From positions 1-64,000 of the forward strand of contig CAVRGN010000013.1 in assembly GCA_963720725.1 (NCBI GenBank): a DNA stretch of 64,000 bases. Reading direction: 5' to 3'. The notes under the pieces were generated by a model. That model was not told the origin of the DNA. It searched no databases and saw only the letters and a list, made by a program, of their open reading frames with translations. The position numbers and the translations under genes were made by a program. This stretch comes from Benzoatithermus sp963720725 (GTDB taxonomy: Bacteria; Pseudomonadota; Alphaproteobacteria; Geminicoccales; Geminicoccaceae). Position 1 is the stretch's first letter. Every line of letters starts with the position of its first letter. Positions 19,140 through 27,874 of the stretch are shown here, in pieces.

Positions 19140-20351
19140 ATGGGCGACCTGCTGTTCCTGGCCCATCGCATACCCTTTCCGCCGGACAAGGGCGACAAGA
19201 TCCGATCGTGGCACGTGCTTCGTCACCTGGCGGGCAAACACCGCGTGCATCTCGGCTGCCTGGTCGACGATCACCATGATCTTGTCCATCTGCCCAAGCT
19301 CGAGCGCATCTGCGCCAGTGTCTGCGCCGTGCCGATCCGCCCGTGGTGGCGCCGCGTGGCCAGCCTGGGCGGGCTCCTGACCGGGGCGCCGCTGACGTTT
19401 GGCTATTTCGCCGATCACCGGCTCGCCACCTGGATCGACTCGCTTGCACGTTCGACCAGGCTCGATGCCGCGTTTGCCTATTCGTCTGGCGTGGCGCCCC
19501 TGATCGGCCCCGACGTTCTGTCGGTTGGGCGGCGCGTGGTCGACATGGTCGATCTCGACTCCGAGAAATGGCGCCACTACGGGGCGGCAAGTCAGGGGCC
19601 GATGGCGTGGATCTGGCGGCGCGAGGCCAAGTGTCTTGCCGCGGCCGAGACCGCCATAGCGCTATGGGCCGATGCTACCCTGCTGGTAACCGAGCCCGAA
19701 GCTGCGGACCTCCGCCGGCGCCCGGGCGTGCCGGCGGGACGGGTGATGTCCTTGGCCAACGGCGTCGACCTCGCAGCGTTCGCGCCGGCACGGTGTTGGC
19801 CGCTGCCCGACCCGCAACTCGCCGACGGTGCGCCGCTCATCGTCTTCACGGGTGCCATGGACTACCGTCCCAACGTCGATGCGGTCGTCTGGTTTGCCGA
19901 CGCCGTCCTGCCGGCGCTTCGGGCGCGGCACCCGTCATTGCGGTTCGCGATTGTCGGTGGCAGCCCCACAGCCCTGGTACAATCTTTGGCCACCAGACCG
20001 GGAATTATCGTAACCGGGCGCGTGGCGGCAGTCCAGCCATGGCTTGCGCACGCGACGCTGGCAGTGGCCCCGCTGCGCATCGCGCGCGGTATGCAGAACA
20101 AGGTGCTCGAGGCGATGGCCATGGCCCTACCCGTCGTCTGCACGCCTGAGGCCGCCAAGGGCATCGAGGCCGAGGTTGGGCGGGAGTTGCTCGTCGCCGC
20201 CGACGCGCAGATGTTCGCCACGACGATACTGGCCACGCTGGCCGATCCGCCGATGTGCCGGGCGATCGGCGCAGCGGCGCGCCGGAGGGCCGAGTCGAGC
20301 TACGATTGGCGGGCGAGAATGGCCGACCTCGACCGGATCGTGGCCGTGTGA
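19140..20351 (+). CDS. GT4 sugar transferase, PEP-CTERM/EpsH1 associated (TIGR03087-like)
   Basis: 403 residues. The N-terminus LLFLAHRIPFPPDKGDKIRS with HVLRHLA is diagnostic for the TIGR03087 (stp1) group linked to exosortase A. GT-B C-domain motifs: VFTGAMDYRPNVDAVVWFAD, VTGRVAAVQPWLAHATLAV, and GMQNKVLEAMAMALPVV, which holds the donor-site Glu. It should add a sugar to the growing repeat unit. Four bases separate it from femAB, five from the protease gene that follows, so all are in one operon. Confidence 0.92.
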   Translation: MGDLLFLAHRIPFPPDKGDKIRSWHVLRHLAGKHRVHLGCLVDDHHDLVHLPKLERICASVCAVPIRPWWRRVASLGGLLTGAPLTFGYFADHRLATWIDSLARSTRLDAAFAYSSGVAPLIGPDVLSVGRRVVDMVDLDSEKWRHYGAASQGPMAWIWRREAKCLAAAETAIALWADATLLVTEPEAADLRRRPGVPAGRVMSLANGVDLAAFAPARCWPLPDPQLADGAPLIVFTGAMDYRPNVDAVVWFADAVLPALRARHPSLRFAIVGGSPTALVQSLATRPGIIVTGRVAAVQPWLAHATLAVAPLRIARGMQNKVLEAMAMALPVVCTPEAAKGIEAEVGRELLVAADAQMFATTILATLADPPMCRAIGAAARRRAESSYDWRARMADLDRIVAV

Positions 20352-20355
20352 TTCG

Positions 20356-21096
20356 ATGCGGTGGGTCGTGGCGCTACTGCTCCTGGGAGGCTGCACGAGC
20401 TTCGGGGCTCCGCACGATGCGTCACAGGCCTCAATCCGGTTTGGCACAGGATTCCGAATCGGGCCCGAGCACCTGCTCACCGCAGCTCACGTGGTCGACG
20501 GGTGCCCCGCGCTGGCCGCCGAAGGTCCGGGTGGCGCCCGGCCGGCATCCGTGGTGGCGAGCGACACCGAACTCGATGTGGCGGTACTCCGCACGGCGCC
20601 CGTTCCTCCACCCTATGCCACGTTGGCGTCGACATCCCCACCACCTGGCGCGGCGCTGACGGCCGTGGGCTATCCGGGTCCAGCGGTGTCCGGCCACCCT
20701 GAACATGTCCCGTTCCGTGTGATCCTGCTACCGCTCTCCCAGTCCGACGAGCGCACGGCGTTACGCGGCGTGGCACGTCATGGCATGAGCGGCAGCCCGG
20801 TCCTGGACGGCAACGGAGCGGTCGTGGGCATGCTGGTCGCCAAGGGCGACGGCAGCTCCCCATGGTCGAGCCAACTTGCACGACAGCTAGGCTTCGCGGT
20901 GGACGACATAGCTCTGCTGGTGCCGGCACCTTGGCTCCGAGCGATGGCCGCCGTCGGCGGGGTGGGAGCATCGCCTACGTCGGCGCCAATTCTCGAACCA
21001 GTCCCTGAACGGATCATGTGCGGCGCCACTGCGATCGAAGCGGTCCAAAGGCAAGCTTGGCTGGACCATTGGTTGAAAGAGCCGGACTATTTATGA
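20356..21096 (+). CDS. Trypsin-like serine protease, predicted lipoprotein
   Basis: 246 residues. MRWVVALLLLGGCTSFG is a short lipoprotein signal peptide with lipobox LGGC. The body is a chymotrypsin/DegP-like fold: His in LLTAAHVVDGC, Asp in DTELDVAVL, Ser in RHGMSGSPVL, so all three catalytic residues are present. No PDZ domain follows; the C-terminal ~50 residues are unrecognised. As a periplasmic membrane-anchored protease inside an exosortase/EPS operon it may trim exported proteins or regulate envelope stress; this is inference. The start ATG at 20356 lies five bases after the glycosyltransferase stop; longer in-frame extensions overlap that gene and are unlikely. Confidence 0.8.
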   Translation: MRWVVALLLLGGCTSFGAPHDASQASIRFGTGFRIGPEHLLTAAHVVDGCPALAAEGPGGARPASVVASDTELDVAVLRTAPVPPPYATLASTSPPPGAALTAVGYPGPAVSGHPEHVPFRVILLPLSQSDERTALRGVARHGMSGSPVLDGNGAVVGMLVAKGDGSSPWSSQLARQLGFAVDDIALLVPAPWLRAMAAVGGVGASPTSAPILEPVPERIMCGATAIEAVQRQAWLDHWLKEPDYL

Positions 21097-21238
21097 TAGT
21101 AAAGTTGATATCTCGGATGTAGAATGAAGCGTCTTGGAAGATACATTGGAGGATAACAAGATTGTCACGGGATGCTGGCCTTTGGGCCGAGTTGCTTTTT
21201 ATTGGAAGGTCGGCAAAAGTGCGGCTAATCAGAAAAGC

Positions 21239-22210
21239 ATGATTGAGGCATATTACGGCCTGAGCGCCGCGCCCTTCAGGCTGGCGCCGGAGCCCCGGTT
21301 CCTCTTTGCGAGCTCGACGCATCGCAAGGCGCTCTCGTATCTGGACTACGGGCTTCGCCAGGGCGAGGGCTTCCTCGTCCTGTCCGGTGAGATCGGCGCC
21401 GGCAAGTCGCTGCTGGTGGCCCATCTTCTGACTGGGCTCGGTCGCGAAGGCTTGGTCGCCGTCAGTCTGGCCAGCGGTGCGCTCGAGCCCATGGACGCCT
21501 TGTGGCTGATCGCCGAGGGGCTCGGCCTCGAGCCCTCCGGTTCCGGCAAGGCGCCGCTGCTCGGTGCCATCCGCCGCTGTCTGGCCGCGCAGGAGCAAGC
21601 CGGCCGCCGGGTTCTTCTCATTGTCGACGAGGCGCAGAGCCTTCCCGTCGCGACCCTTGAGGAGCTGCGGCTTCTGACGGACCAGGGCAGTGGCGCGCGC
21701 GCCGGTCTGCAGTGCTTCCTGGTCGGGCAGCAGCAGCTGCGGCGGTCTCTGGCGCGGCCCGAGCTTGAGCAGCTCCGCCAGCGGGTGGTGGCGTCCTGTC
21801 ATCTCGAACCGCTGGGCCAGGACGAGACTGGCCGCTATGTCCGCCACCGGCTCGAGATCGCGGGGTGGCGCGGCGCGCCGGCTTTGGCCGAGGGAATCGG
21901 CGTGGCGGTGCACGCAGCTACCGGCGGTGTGCCGCGGCGCATCAACCTGCTGTGCGGTCGGCTCATGCTCCTGGGTGCCGTCGAAGGCCGCGACCGCTTG
22001 GACGAGAACAACGTGGCCACGGTGCTGGCCGATCTGCGCGCCGAGGGTCTGGCGCCCTCTCCGCCCGGAGCCGACGAAACTGTCGGAACTGCGACCGGCG
22101 ACGGGGTCGCTGCCCGTCTCGAAGAACTCGAGGAACTGGTCCGCGAGACCCATGGCATGATGGCGGCGCTCATGCGTCCGAGAGGGTCGGATGGCACCGG
22201 CCCCGCCTGA
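21239..22210 (+). CDS. XrtA-associated ATPase (ExeA/PepCTERM ATPase type)
   Basis: 323 residues. The N-terminus MIEAYYGLSAAPFRLAPEP is characteristic of the ExeA-like AAA ATPases beside exosortase A (TIGR03015). Walker A GEIGAGKSLLVAHLL, Walker B RVLLIVDEAQSLP, and a winged-helix-like region with HAATGGVPRRINLLC. It probably assists assembly or secretion of EPS components from the cytoplasm; its role is not established. The frame is open from 21134, but only the ATG at 21239 gives the family N-terminus. About 140 bases free of genes precede it, possibly an internal promoter. It overlaps the deacetylase by 20 bases. Confidence 0.9.
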   Translation: MIEAYYGLSAAPFRLAPEPRFLFASSTHRKALSYLDYGLRQGEGFLVLSGEIGAGKSLLVAHLLTGLGREGLVAVSLASGALEPMDALWLIAEGLGLEPSGSGKAPLLGAIRRCLAAQEQAGRRVLLIVDEAQSLPVATLEELRLLTDQGSGARAGLQCFLVGQQQLRRSLARPELEQLRQRVVASCHLEPLGQDETGRYVRHRLEIAGWRGAPALAEGIGVAVHAATGGVPRRINLLCGRLMLLGAVEGRDRLDENNVATVLADLRAEGLAPSPPGADETVGTATGDGVAARLEELEELVRETHGMMAALMRPRGSDGTGPA

Positions 22211-23090
22211 CGGTGCGAAGCCGCCATCGCCGCGCCACGCGATGTCGGTCGATGTCGAGGACTACCTGCATGCCTGGGCGCTGTCGCCCGTCATCCGGCG
22301 TGAACGCTGGGATGACTGGCCGTCCCGCGTCGTGGAGAGCACGCGTCGCGTTCTGGCCCTGCTGGCCGCCGCCGACGTCAGCGCCACTTTCTTCGTCCTG
22401 GGCTGGGTGGCACGCCGGCATCCGGGATTGGTACGCGACATCGTCGCCTCCGGACACGAGCTGGCGAGCCACGGGCACGATCACGACAAGGTCTGCGAGC
22501 TGGGCCGACGAGCCTTCCGCAGTGATGTCGCCGACACGCGCAGGCTGCTCGAGGACGTGGGTGGCGTGCCGGTGCGCGGTTACCGCGCCCCGAGCTTCTC
22601 GATCGGAGCGGACGAGTGGTGGGCGTTCGAGGCTCTTGGCGAGGCCGGCTATGGCTACAGCTCCAGCGTGCACCCGATCGCGCACGACCATTACGGCCTG
22701 CCGAGCGCACCCCGCCTTCCATTCCGTCCGGCCGACAATGGCCTGCTCGAGATACCGGTGGCGACACTCGATTTCGGGCGCCGTGTGCCTTGCGGTGGCG
22801 GCGGGCATTTCCGTGTCATGCCCTATGCTTGGTCGCACTGGTGTCTGACGCGTTTCGAGCGAGCCGCACCAGGACCCGCCACCTTCTATTTCCACCCATG
22901 GGAAATCGACCCGGGCCAGCCGCGCGTTCAAGGCCTGCCATGGCGCTCGCGCTTCCGCCACTATGTGAATCTCGCCAGGATGGAGACGAAACTCGCGCGG
23001 CTTCTGGCTGATTTCGCGTGGGATCGCATCGACCGTGTCCACGATTTGAATCCGGCCAGCCATCCGAGCTGGCGGCCGGCATGCCCATGA
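22191..23090 (+). CDS. Polysaccharide deacetylase with DUF3473 C-terminus (XrtA system)
   Basis: 299 residues. NodB-type motifs: metal-binding Asp in AMSVDVEDYLHAW, the TFFVLGWVA strand, ASHGHDHDKV (His ligands) and VRGYRAPSFSIG. The C-terminal DUF3473-like end has GPATFYFHPWEIDPGQPR. This matches the exosortase-associated deacetylase family (TIGR03006). No signal peptide, so it may act on cytoplasmic lipid-linked sugars. Start at an ATG inside the end of the ATPase gene; its stop overlaps the exosortase start by ATGA at 23087. Confidence 0.92.
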   Translation: MAPAPPDGAKPPSPRHAMSVDVEDYLHAWALSPVIRRERWDDWPSRVVESTRRVLALLAAADVSATFFVLGWVARRHPGLVRDIVASGHELASHGHDHDKVCELGRRAFRSDVADTRRLLEDVGGVPVRGYRAPSFSIGADEWWAFEALGEAGYGYSSSVHPIAHDHYGLPSAPRLPFRPADNGLLEIPVATLDFGRRVPCGGGGHFRVMPYAWSHWCLTRFERAAPGPATFYFHPWEIDPGQPRVQGLPWRSRFRHYVNLARMETKLARLLADFAWDRIDRVHDLNPASHPSWRPACP

Positions 23091-24643
23091 CGCCTGCCGT
23101 CGCTGCCGCACCTGCGTCCTTGTCCCGCTGGCCCTTGGCACTGAGCGGGCTCGCCCTCGCCGTCCTGACGCTGATGGCGGCATTCTGGCCGTCTTGGAGG
23201 TCGATGGCGCAAGTTTGGTGGAACACGACGACGTTTCACCATGGCTTCCTGATCGGCCCGATCGCTCTCTTCCTCGTCTGGCGCCAGCGGCGTGCGCTGG
23301 CCGAGCTCGAGCCACGGCAAGAGCCACTCGCCCTCGTGCCTCTTGCCGTTGCCACGGCCCTGTGGCTGGTCGGCGAGGCTGGCGACGTCCAACTCCTGCA
23401 ACATGTCGCGGTGATCGGCATGTCGGTCGCGGTCGTTATCGCCCTCCTGGGGCGCGAGATCGCTCGGCTCTTGTGGTTCCCGCTCTTGTTCCTGTTCCTC
23501 ATGGTGCCGTTCGGCGAAGGGCTAGTCCCTTGGTTGCAGGACGTCACGGCGCGCTTGGCTGTGTTCCTGCTCAGGCTCACAGGGGTGCCGGTCTTCCATG
23601 ATGGCGTTCTCATCGAAACGCCCAGCGGCCTGTTCGAGGTCGCCGAGGCGTGCGCCGGCATCCGCTTCCTGATCGCCAATCTCGTGATCGTGGTTCTCTT
23701 CGCCCATCTGGCGTTCCGGAAGGTCTGGAAATGGGCCCTGTTCTTGATCTTGGGTGCGGTGGTGCCGATCGCCGCCAACGGGGTCAGGGCATTTGGCATC
23801 GTCTACATCGCCTACCGCACGGACAACGCCTACGCTGCGGGAATCGATCACTTGGTCTACGGTTGGGGCTTCTTTACTGCCGTGATGCTCCTGCTCCTGG
23901 TGATCGGGCGTCAGATGGCGGACGAGGACGCCTCGGGGCCGAGTGAGCGTGCGACGCGGAAGCTCCGACCTACGGACCGTCCCTGGCGGGTCTCCTTCGT
24001 GCCGCTGGTGCTCGCCGTTCTCGCTGCCGGCCCTGCCTACGCTGCGCTGGGCATGACTTCGTCGAAGCCGATTGCACCGCCCCAGGTTGCTCTCCCCGAC
24101 GGCGAAGGCGCTTGGCGCAGCGCTCCGGAACAGCCGCTTTCGTGGGAGCCGTCGCTGGTAGGCGCGGATCTCGAGCAGCGCCGTCGTTACACTCGAGGCG
24201 ATGACGGCCGTCCGGTCGACCTGTTCGTCGGCTTCTTTGCCTCCCAGCGCCAGGGGGCGGAAATCGTGCATCAAGGACATCGCCTGTCCGACGGTGATCA
24301 TTGGCTTAGGGCCGCGAGCGGCAGCATGCCCTTCCACGCGCCTGGGCTGCCCGCCGAAGTGCCATTCGAGCGCCAGGTATCGAGACCGGGCGGAGAGCAG
24401 CAGCTCGTATTCTGGTGGTACTGGATCGACGGCACGTTCACCGCTGACCCTCTGCACGCGAAGTTCTTGCAGATTGCCGACCGTCTTCTTGGCCGGTCGG
24501 CGCCGGGCGCGATCGTCGCCATCGCGGTGCCGCTCGATCCGGAGGCGCCCGCCGCGGCTAGGAGCTTGGTCGAAAGCTTCCTGGGGTCGGGTGGACCGGG
24601 AGTGGCCCGCCATCTCGCGGCCCTGGTCGAGGCGGCGGGGTAG
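23087..24643 (+). CDS. xrtA: Exosortase A (XrtA) fused to an EpsI domain
   Basis: 518 residues. About eight membrane helices form the exosortase part, with catalytic Cys189 in AEACAGIRF, Arg234 in ANGVRAFGIVY and His255 in GIDHLVYGWGFF. The C-terminal ~200 residues (from YAALGMTSSKP) are periplasmic and of the EpsI/DUF3485 type, ending in a Leu-rich helix. Exosortase A recognises PEP-CTERM tails at the inner membrane, cleaves and probably transfers the protein to a glycan carrier. No PEP-CTERM substrate gene lies in this window, so substrates must be encoded elsewhere. Start at the ATG overlapping the deacetylase stop; an ATG at 23081 is also possible. Confidence 0.94.
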   Translation: MTPAVAAAPASLSRWPLALSGLALAVLTLMAAFWPSWRSMAQVWWNTTTFHHGFLIGPIALFLVWRQRRALAELEPRQEPLALVPLAVATALWLVGEAGDVQLLQHVAVIGMSVAVVIALLGREIARLLWFPLLFLFLMVPFGEGLVPWLQDVTARLAVFLLRLTGVPVFHDGVLIETPSGLFEVAEACAGIRFLIANLVIVVLFAHLAFRKVWKWALFLILGAVVPIAANGVRAFGIVYIAYRTDNAYAAGIDHLVYGWGFFTAVMLLLLVIGRQMADEDASGPSERATRKLRPTDRPWRVSFVPLVLAVLAAGPAYAALGMTSSKPIAPPQVALPDGEGAWRSAPEQPLSWEPSLVGADLEQRRRYTRGDDGRPVDLFVGFFASQRQGAEIVHQGHRLSDGDHWLRAASGSMPFHAPGLPAEVPFERQVSRPGGEQQLVFWWYWIDGTFTADPLHAKFLQIADRLLGRSAPGAIVAIAVPLDPEAPAAARSLVESFLGSGGPGVARHLAALVEAAG

Positions 24644-24656
24644 GGGAGCGCCCGGC

Positions 24657-26594
24657 ATGTGCGGCCTGGCAGGCATCATGGATCTCGGCGGCGAGCGGCC
24701 GATGGGGCCTGCACGGATCGGGCGCATGGCCGATGCCGTCCGTCATCGCGGGCCGGACGGCGGCGGCACTCATATCGAGCCGGGGCTGGCGCTCGGCCAT
24801 CGGCGTCTCGCAATCATCGACCGCGCCGGTGGCGTGCAGCCGATGCCCAGCGCCGACGGGCGCTGGCGGATCGTGTTCAATGGAGAGATCTACAATTTCC
24901 GCGAACTGCGCCGCGAGCTTGAGGGGCTCGGCCATCGCTTCGCCAGCCGAAGTGACACGGAGGTGTTGTTGGCGGCGTTCGCGCAGTGGGAGGAGCGCTG
25001 CCTCGCCCGCCTCCGCGGGATGTTCGCGTTCGCGGTCTGGGACAGCCGGGCGCGGCGCCTGTTTCTCGCCCGTGATCGGCTGGGCGAGAAGCCCCTCTAC
25101 CACGCGACGACGGCCGACGGCCTGTTCCTGTTCGGCTCGGAGATCGGCGCCGTGCTTGCGGGCCTGTCCGACACCCCGCCTTTGGATCATGAGGCATTGG
25201 CCGACTACCTGACCTATGGCTACGTCCCTGATCCCAAGTCGATCTATCGTGGGATCCGCAAGCTGCCGGCCGGCCATTATCTCGACATCGTCAGGGGCAG
25301 CCGATGCCCCGAGCCGGGGCCGGTCCGCTATTGGCGGCCCACCTTCGACGCTGCCCCGCACCGCGGTCGGCCCGAAGACCTAGCGCACGAGCTGATTGCC
25401 CGGCTCGGCGAGGCCGTAGCCTCCCGGCTGGTCTCGGATGTCCCGCTGGGGGCGTTTCTCTCCGGCGGCGTGGACAGCAGCGGCGTGGTGGCCCTGATGG
25501 CGCGGGCAGGAATTGGCCGGGTGACCACCTGTGCGATCGGCTTCGGCGACCCCGCCTTCGACGAGAGCGTCCATGCCCGCCGGCTTGCGCAGAGCTACGA
25601 CACCGTCCATCACGAGGAGCGCGTGGAGGTCGACGCACCCCTCGCGTCCATCGACCGCCTGGCTAGGATCTACGGAGAACCGTTCGCCGACAGCTCCGCC
25701 TTGCCGACATGGATCGTCAGTGGTGTCGCCCGACGCCATGTGACCGTGGCCCTCACCGGCGATGGCGGCGACGAGGTCTTCGCCGGCTACCGCCGCTATC
25801 CCATGCTGGTCCGCCAGGAGATGGTGCGCCGCCGGCTTCCCGGCAGCTTGCGCCAGTTCGTGTTCGGTCCGTTGGCCCGTCACTACCCGAAGCTGGATTG
25901 GGCGCCGCGATCGCTGCGTGGCAAGGCCACGTTCGAGGCACTTAGCACCGACGCCACGGGCGGCCATCTGCGGGCGGTGACGGCATTGCCCAACGCGGAC
26001 CGCGACCGGCTGTTGAGCGCGGAGTTCGTCCGCTCCCTCGGGGGCTACGATCCGATTTCCGTCCTCGCCCATCACGCCGGCGAGGCTGGAGAGATCGAAC
26101 CGCTGGCTCGCGCCCAGTATGTCGACCTGATGACCTGGCTTCCCGGCCGCATGCTGGTGAAGGTGGATCGGGCGAGCATGGCGCACGGCCTGGAACTGCG
26201 TCCGCCCTTCCTTGACCATGAACTGGTTGAATGGGCGGCTCGCCTGCCGTCGGGCATGAAGCTGCAAGGCATGTCCGGCAAGTGGCTGCTCAAGCGCGCG
26301 CTTGAGCCGCTGGTGCCGCATGACCTGCTCTACCGTCCCAAGCAGGGTTTCACCCTTCCTCTGGCGACGTGGCTGCGCCGCGATCTGCGACCGCGCATCG
26401 AGGCGCTCGGCCGCTGCAGCGGCCTGCTCGATTCCGGCCTGTTCGCACCGTCGGGCCTGCGGCGCCTCGCCGCCGAGCACGGCTCCGGCCGGCGCGACCA
26501 TACCGCCATCCTGTGGTCGATGCTGATGCTGGAGGCTTTCATGACCGCGCACCGGCCAGCCCGCACGTCGTCGTACCAGACGGCAGCTGCGTGA
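24657..26594 (+). CDS. XrtA/PEP-CTERM system amidotransferase (asparagine synthase family)
   Basis: 645 residues. Class II glutamine amidotransferase domain begins directly at MCGLAGIMDLGG with nucleophile Cys2, then RHRGPDGGG and IVFNGEIYNFRELR. The synthetase domain has the PP-loop LGAFLSGGVDSSGVVALMA and GDGGDEVFAGYRRYP. It matches the amidotransferase group near exosortase A (TIGR03108), which probably amidates a sugar carboxyl rather than making asparagine. A GGGGAG ribosome site lies about 8 bases before the ATG at 24657. Its stop overlaps a possible GTG start of the next glycosyltransferase. Confidence 0.93.
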   Translation: MCGLAGIMDLGGERPMGPARIGRMADAVRHRGPDGGGTHIEPGLALGHRRLAIIDRAGGVQPMPSADGRWRIVFNGEIYNFRELRRELEGLGHRFASRSDTEVLLAAFAQWEERCLARLRGMFAFAVWDSRARRLFLARDRLGEKPLYHATTADGLFLFGSEIGAVLAGLSDTPPLDHEALADYLTYGYVPDPKSIYRGIRKLPAGHYLDIVRGSRCPEPGPVRYWRPTFDAAPHRGRPEDLAHELIARLGEAVASRLVSDVPLGAFLSGGVDSSGVVALMARAGIGRVTTCAIGFGDPAFDESVHARRLAQSYDTVHHEERVEVDAPLASIDRLARIYGEPFADSSALPTWIVSGVARRHVTVALTGDGGDEVFAGYRRYPMLVRQEMVRRRLPGSLRQFVFGPLARHYPKLDWAPRSLRGKATFEALSTDATGGHLRAVTALPNADRDRLLSAEFVRSLGGYDPISVLAHHAGEAGEIEPLARAQYVDLMTWLPGRMLVKVDRASMAHGLELRPPFLDHELVEWAARLPSGMKLQGMSGKWLLKRALEPLVPHDLLYRPKQGFTLPLATWLRRDLRPRIEALGRCSGLLDSGLFAPSGLRRLAAEHGSGRRDHTAILWSMLMLEAFMTAHRPARTSSYQTAAA

Positions 26595-26629
26595 GCGCCC
26601 CGAGACCCGCACCACATGATTGTGCCGGG

Positions 26630-27874
26630 ATGCACCGGGTGCTGCACGTCCTCGACCATTCGTTGCCCGTCCAGAGCGGGTATACTTATCGAACGCTTTC
26701 CATTCTCAAGGCGCAGCGCTCTCTCGGTTGGGAAACATTCCACCTGACTTCCCCAAAGCAGGCTAGCCCTAGCATCAGTTACGAAGCCATCGACGACTGG
26801 CATTTCTTCCGCACAAAGTCCGGCATTGTTTGGCCAGATCTACCCGGGTGGCGCGACCTTCACGCAGCACGCGCTACCATGCGGAGACTGGACGAACTCG
26901 TTCGACAGCTGAAGCCCACGGTCATCCACGCTCACTCACCTCTGCTCAATGGCTTCCCAGCCCTTTGGATCGGCCGGCGGCATCGGCTGCCCGTACTCTA
27001 TGAGGTGCGTGCTTTTTGGGAGGACGCAGCCGTCGATCAAGGAACGACTCGGCACAATGACGTCCGCTACCGGACGACGCGCACGCTCGAGACGGAATTG
27101 ATGCGCCGTGCAGATGCCGTGGTGACGATCTGCGATGGGCTACGGCAGGAAATCGAAGCCCGCGGCATCACGAGCGACAAGCTTACGGTGGTCCCAAACG
27201 TCATTGACAACGCCGCGTTCTCTCGGACCGGTGATGGAAACCCAGATCTTCGAAAGAGTCTCAGTATCAAGAGAAACGATCTCGTTCTCGGTTTCATCGG
27301 ATCTTTTTATCACTACGAGGGACTAGATTTTCTCGTCCGGGAAAGCGCAAAGTTGTTGCATGCGCAGCCCGAATTAAAATTTCTGTTGGTCGGCGGCGGA
27401 CCGGCGTACGGCGAGATCGATGCACTAATCAAGAAGTTGGATCTCACCGGCCAAATCATTCTGACGGGACGGGTGTCCCACGAGAATGTCGCCGCATATT
27501 ATGAGTTGATCGACGTGTTCGTCTATCCGCGCCTTCGTCTTCGCCTCACGGAATTGGTCACACCCCTGAAGCCGCTTGAGGCAATGGCCATGGGACGCAT
27601 CGTGGTGGCATCGGACGTCGGCGGGCACCGCGAACTCATCGACCACAGCCGCACCGGCTATCTATTCGCAGCCAATAGTGGTGAGGCTTTGCGGTCTACA
27701 CTTTCCCACGTCCTAAAAAGCCGGATCCATTTGCAGACCATGGGTGAGCAAGCTCGGGCGTATGTGGTGGCGCATCGCTCAATCGACCGGATGGCGCAAT
27801 GCTACGCCAGGGCGTACAGCTGCCTTCCCGCGAGAACTGGCGCACCCACTGCGAACCAACATATACTGTCATGA
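26630..27874 (+). CDS. GT4 glycosyltransferase, exosortase-associated (TIGR04063-like)
   Basis: 414 residues. VLHVLDHSLPVQSGYTYRT at the N-terminus is the hallmark of the exosortase-associated TIGR04063 transferase group. GT-B C-domain: VVPNVIDNAAFSR, GFIGSFYHYEGLDFLV, LLVGGGPAYGEIDAL and a donor site around TPLKPLEAMAMGRIVVAS. ATG at 26630 chosen because it gives the family N-terminus; a GTG at 26591 overlapping the amidotransferase stop is possible. GC content drops relative to the upstream genes. Its stop overlaps the next gene's ATG at 27871 by ATGA. Confidence 0.9.
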   Translation: MHRVLHVLDHSLPVQSGYTYRTLSILKAQRSLGWETFHLTSPKQASPSISYEAIDDWHFFRTKSGIVWPDLPGWRDLHAARATMRRLDELVRQLKPTVIHAHSPLLNGFPALWIGRRHRLPVLYEVRAFWEDAAVDQGTTRHNDVRYRTTRTLETELMRRADAVVTICDGLRQEIEARGITSDKLTVVPNVIDNAAFSRTGDGNPDLRKSLSIKRNDLVLGFIGSFYHYEGLDFLVRESAKLLHAQPELKFLLVGGGPAYGEIDALIKKLDLTGQIILTGRVSHENVAAYYELIDVFVYPRLRLRLTELVTPLKPLEAMAMGRIVVASDVGGHRELIDHSRTGYLFAANSGEALRSTLSHVLKSRIHLQTMGEQARAYVVAHRSIDRMAQCYARAYSCLPARTGAPTANQHILS

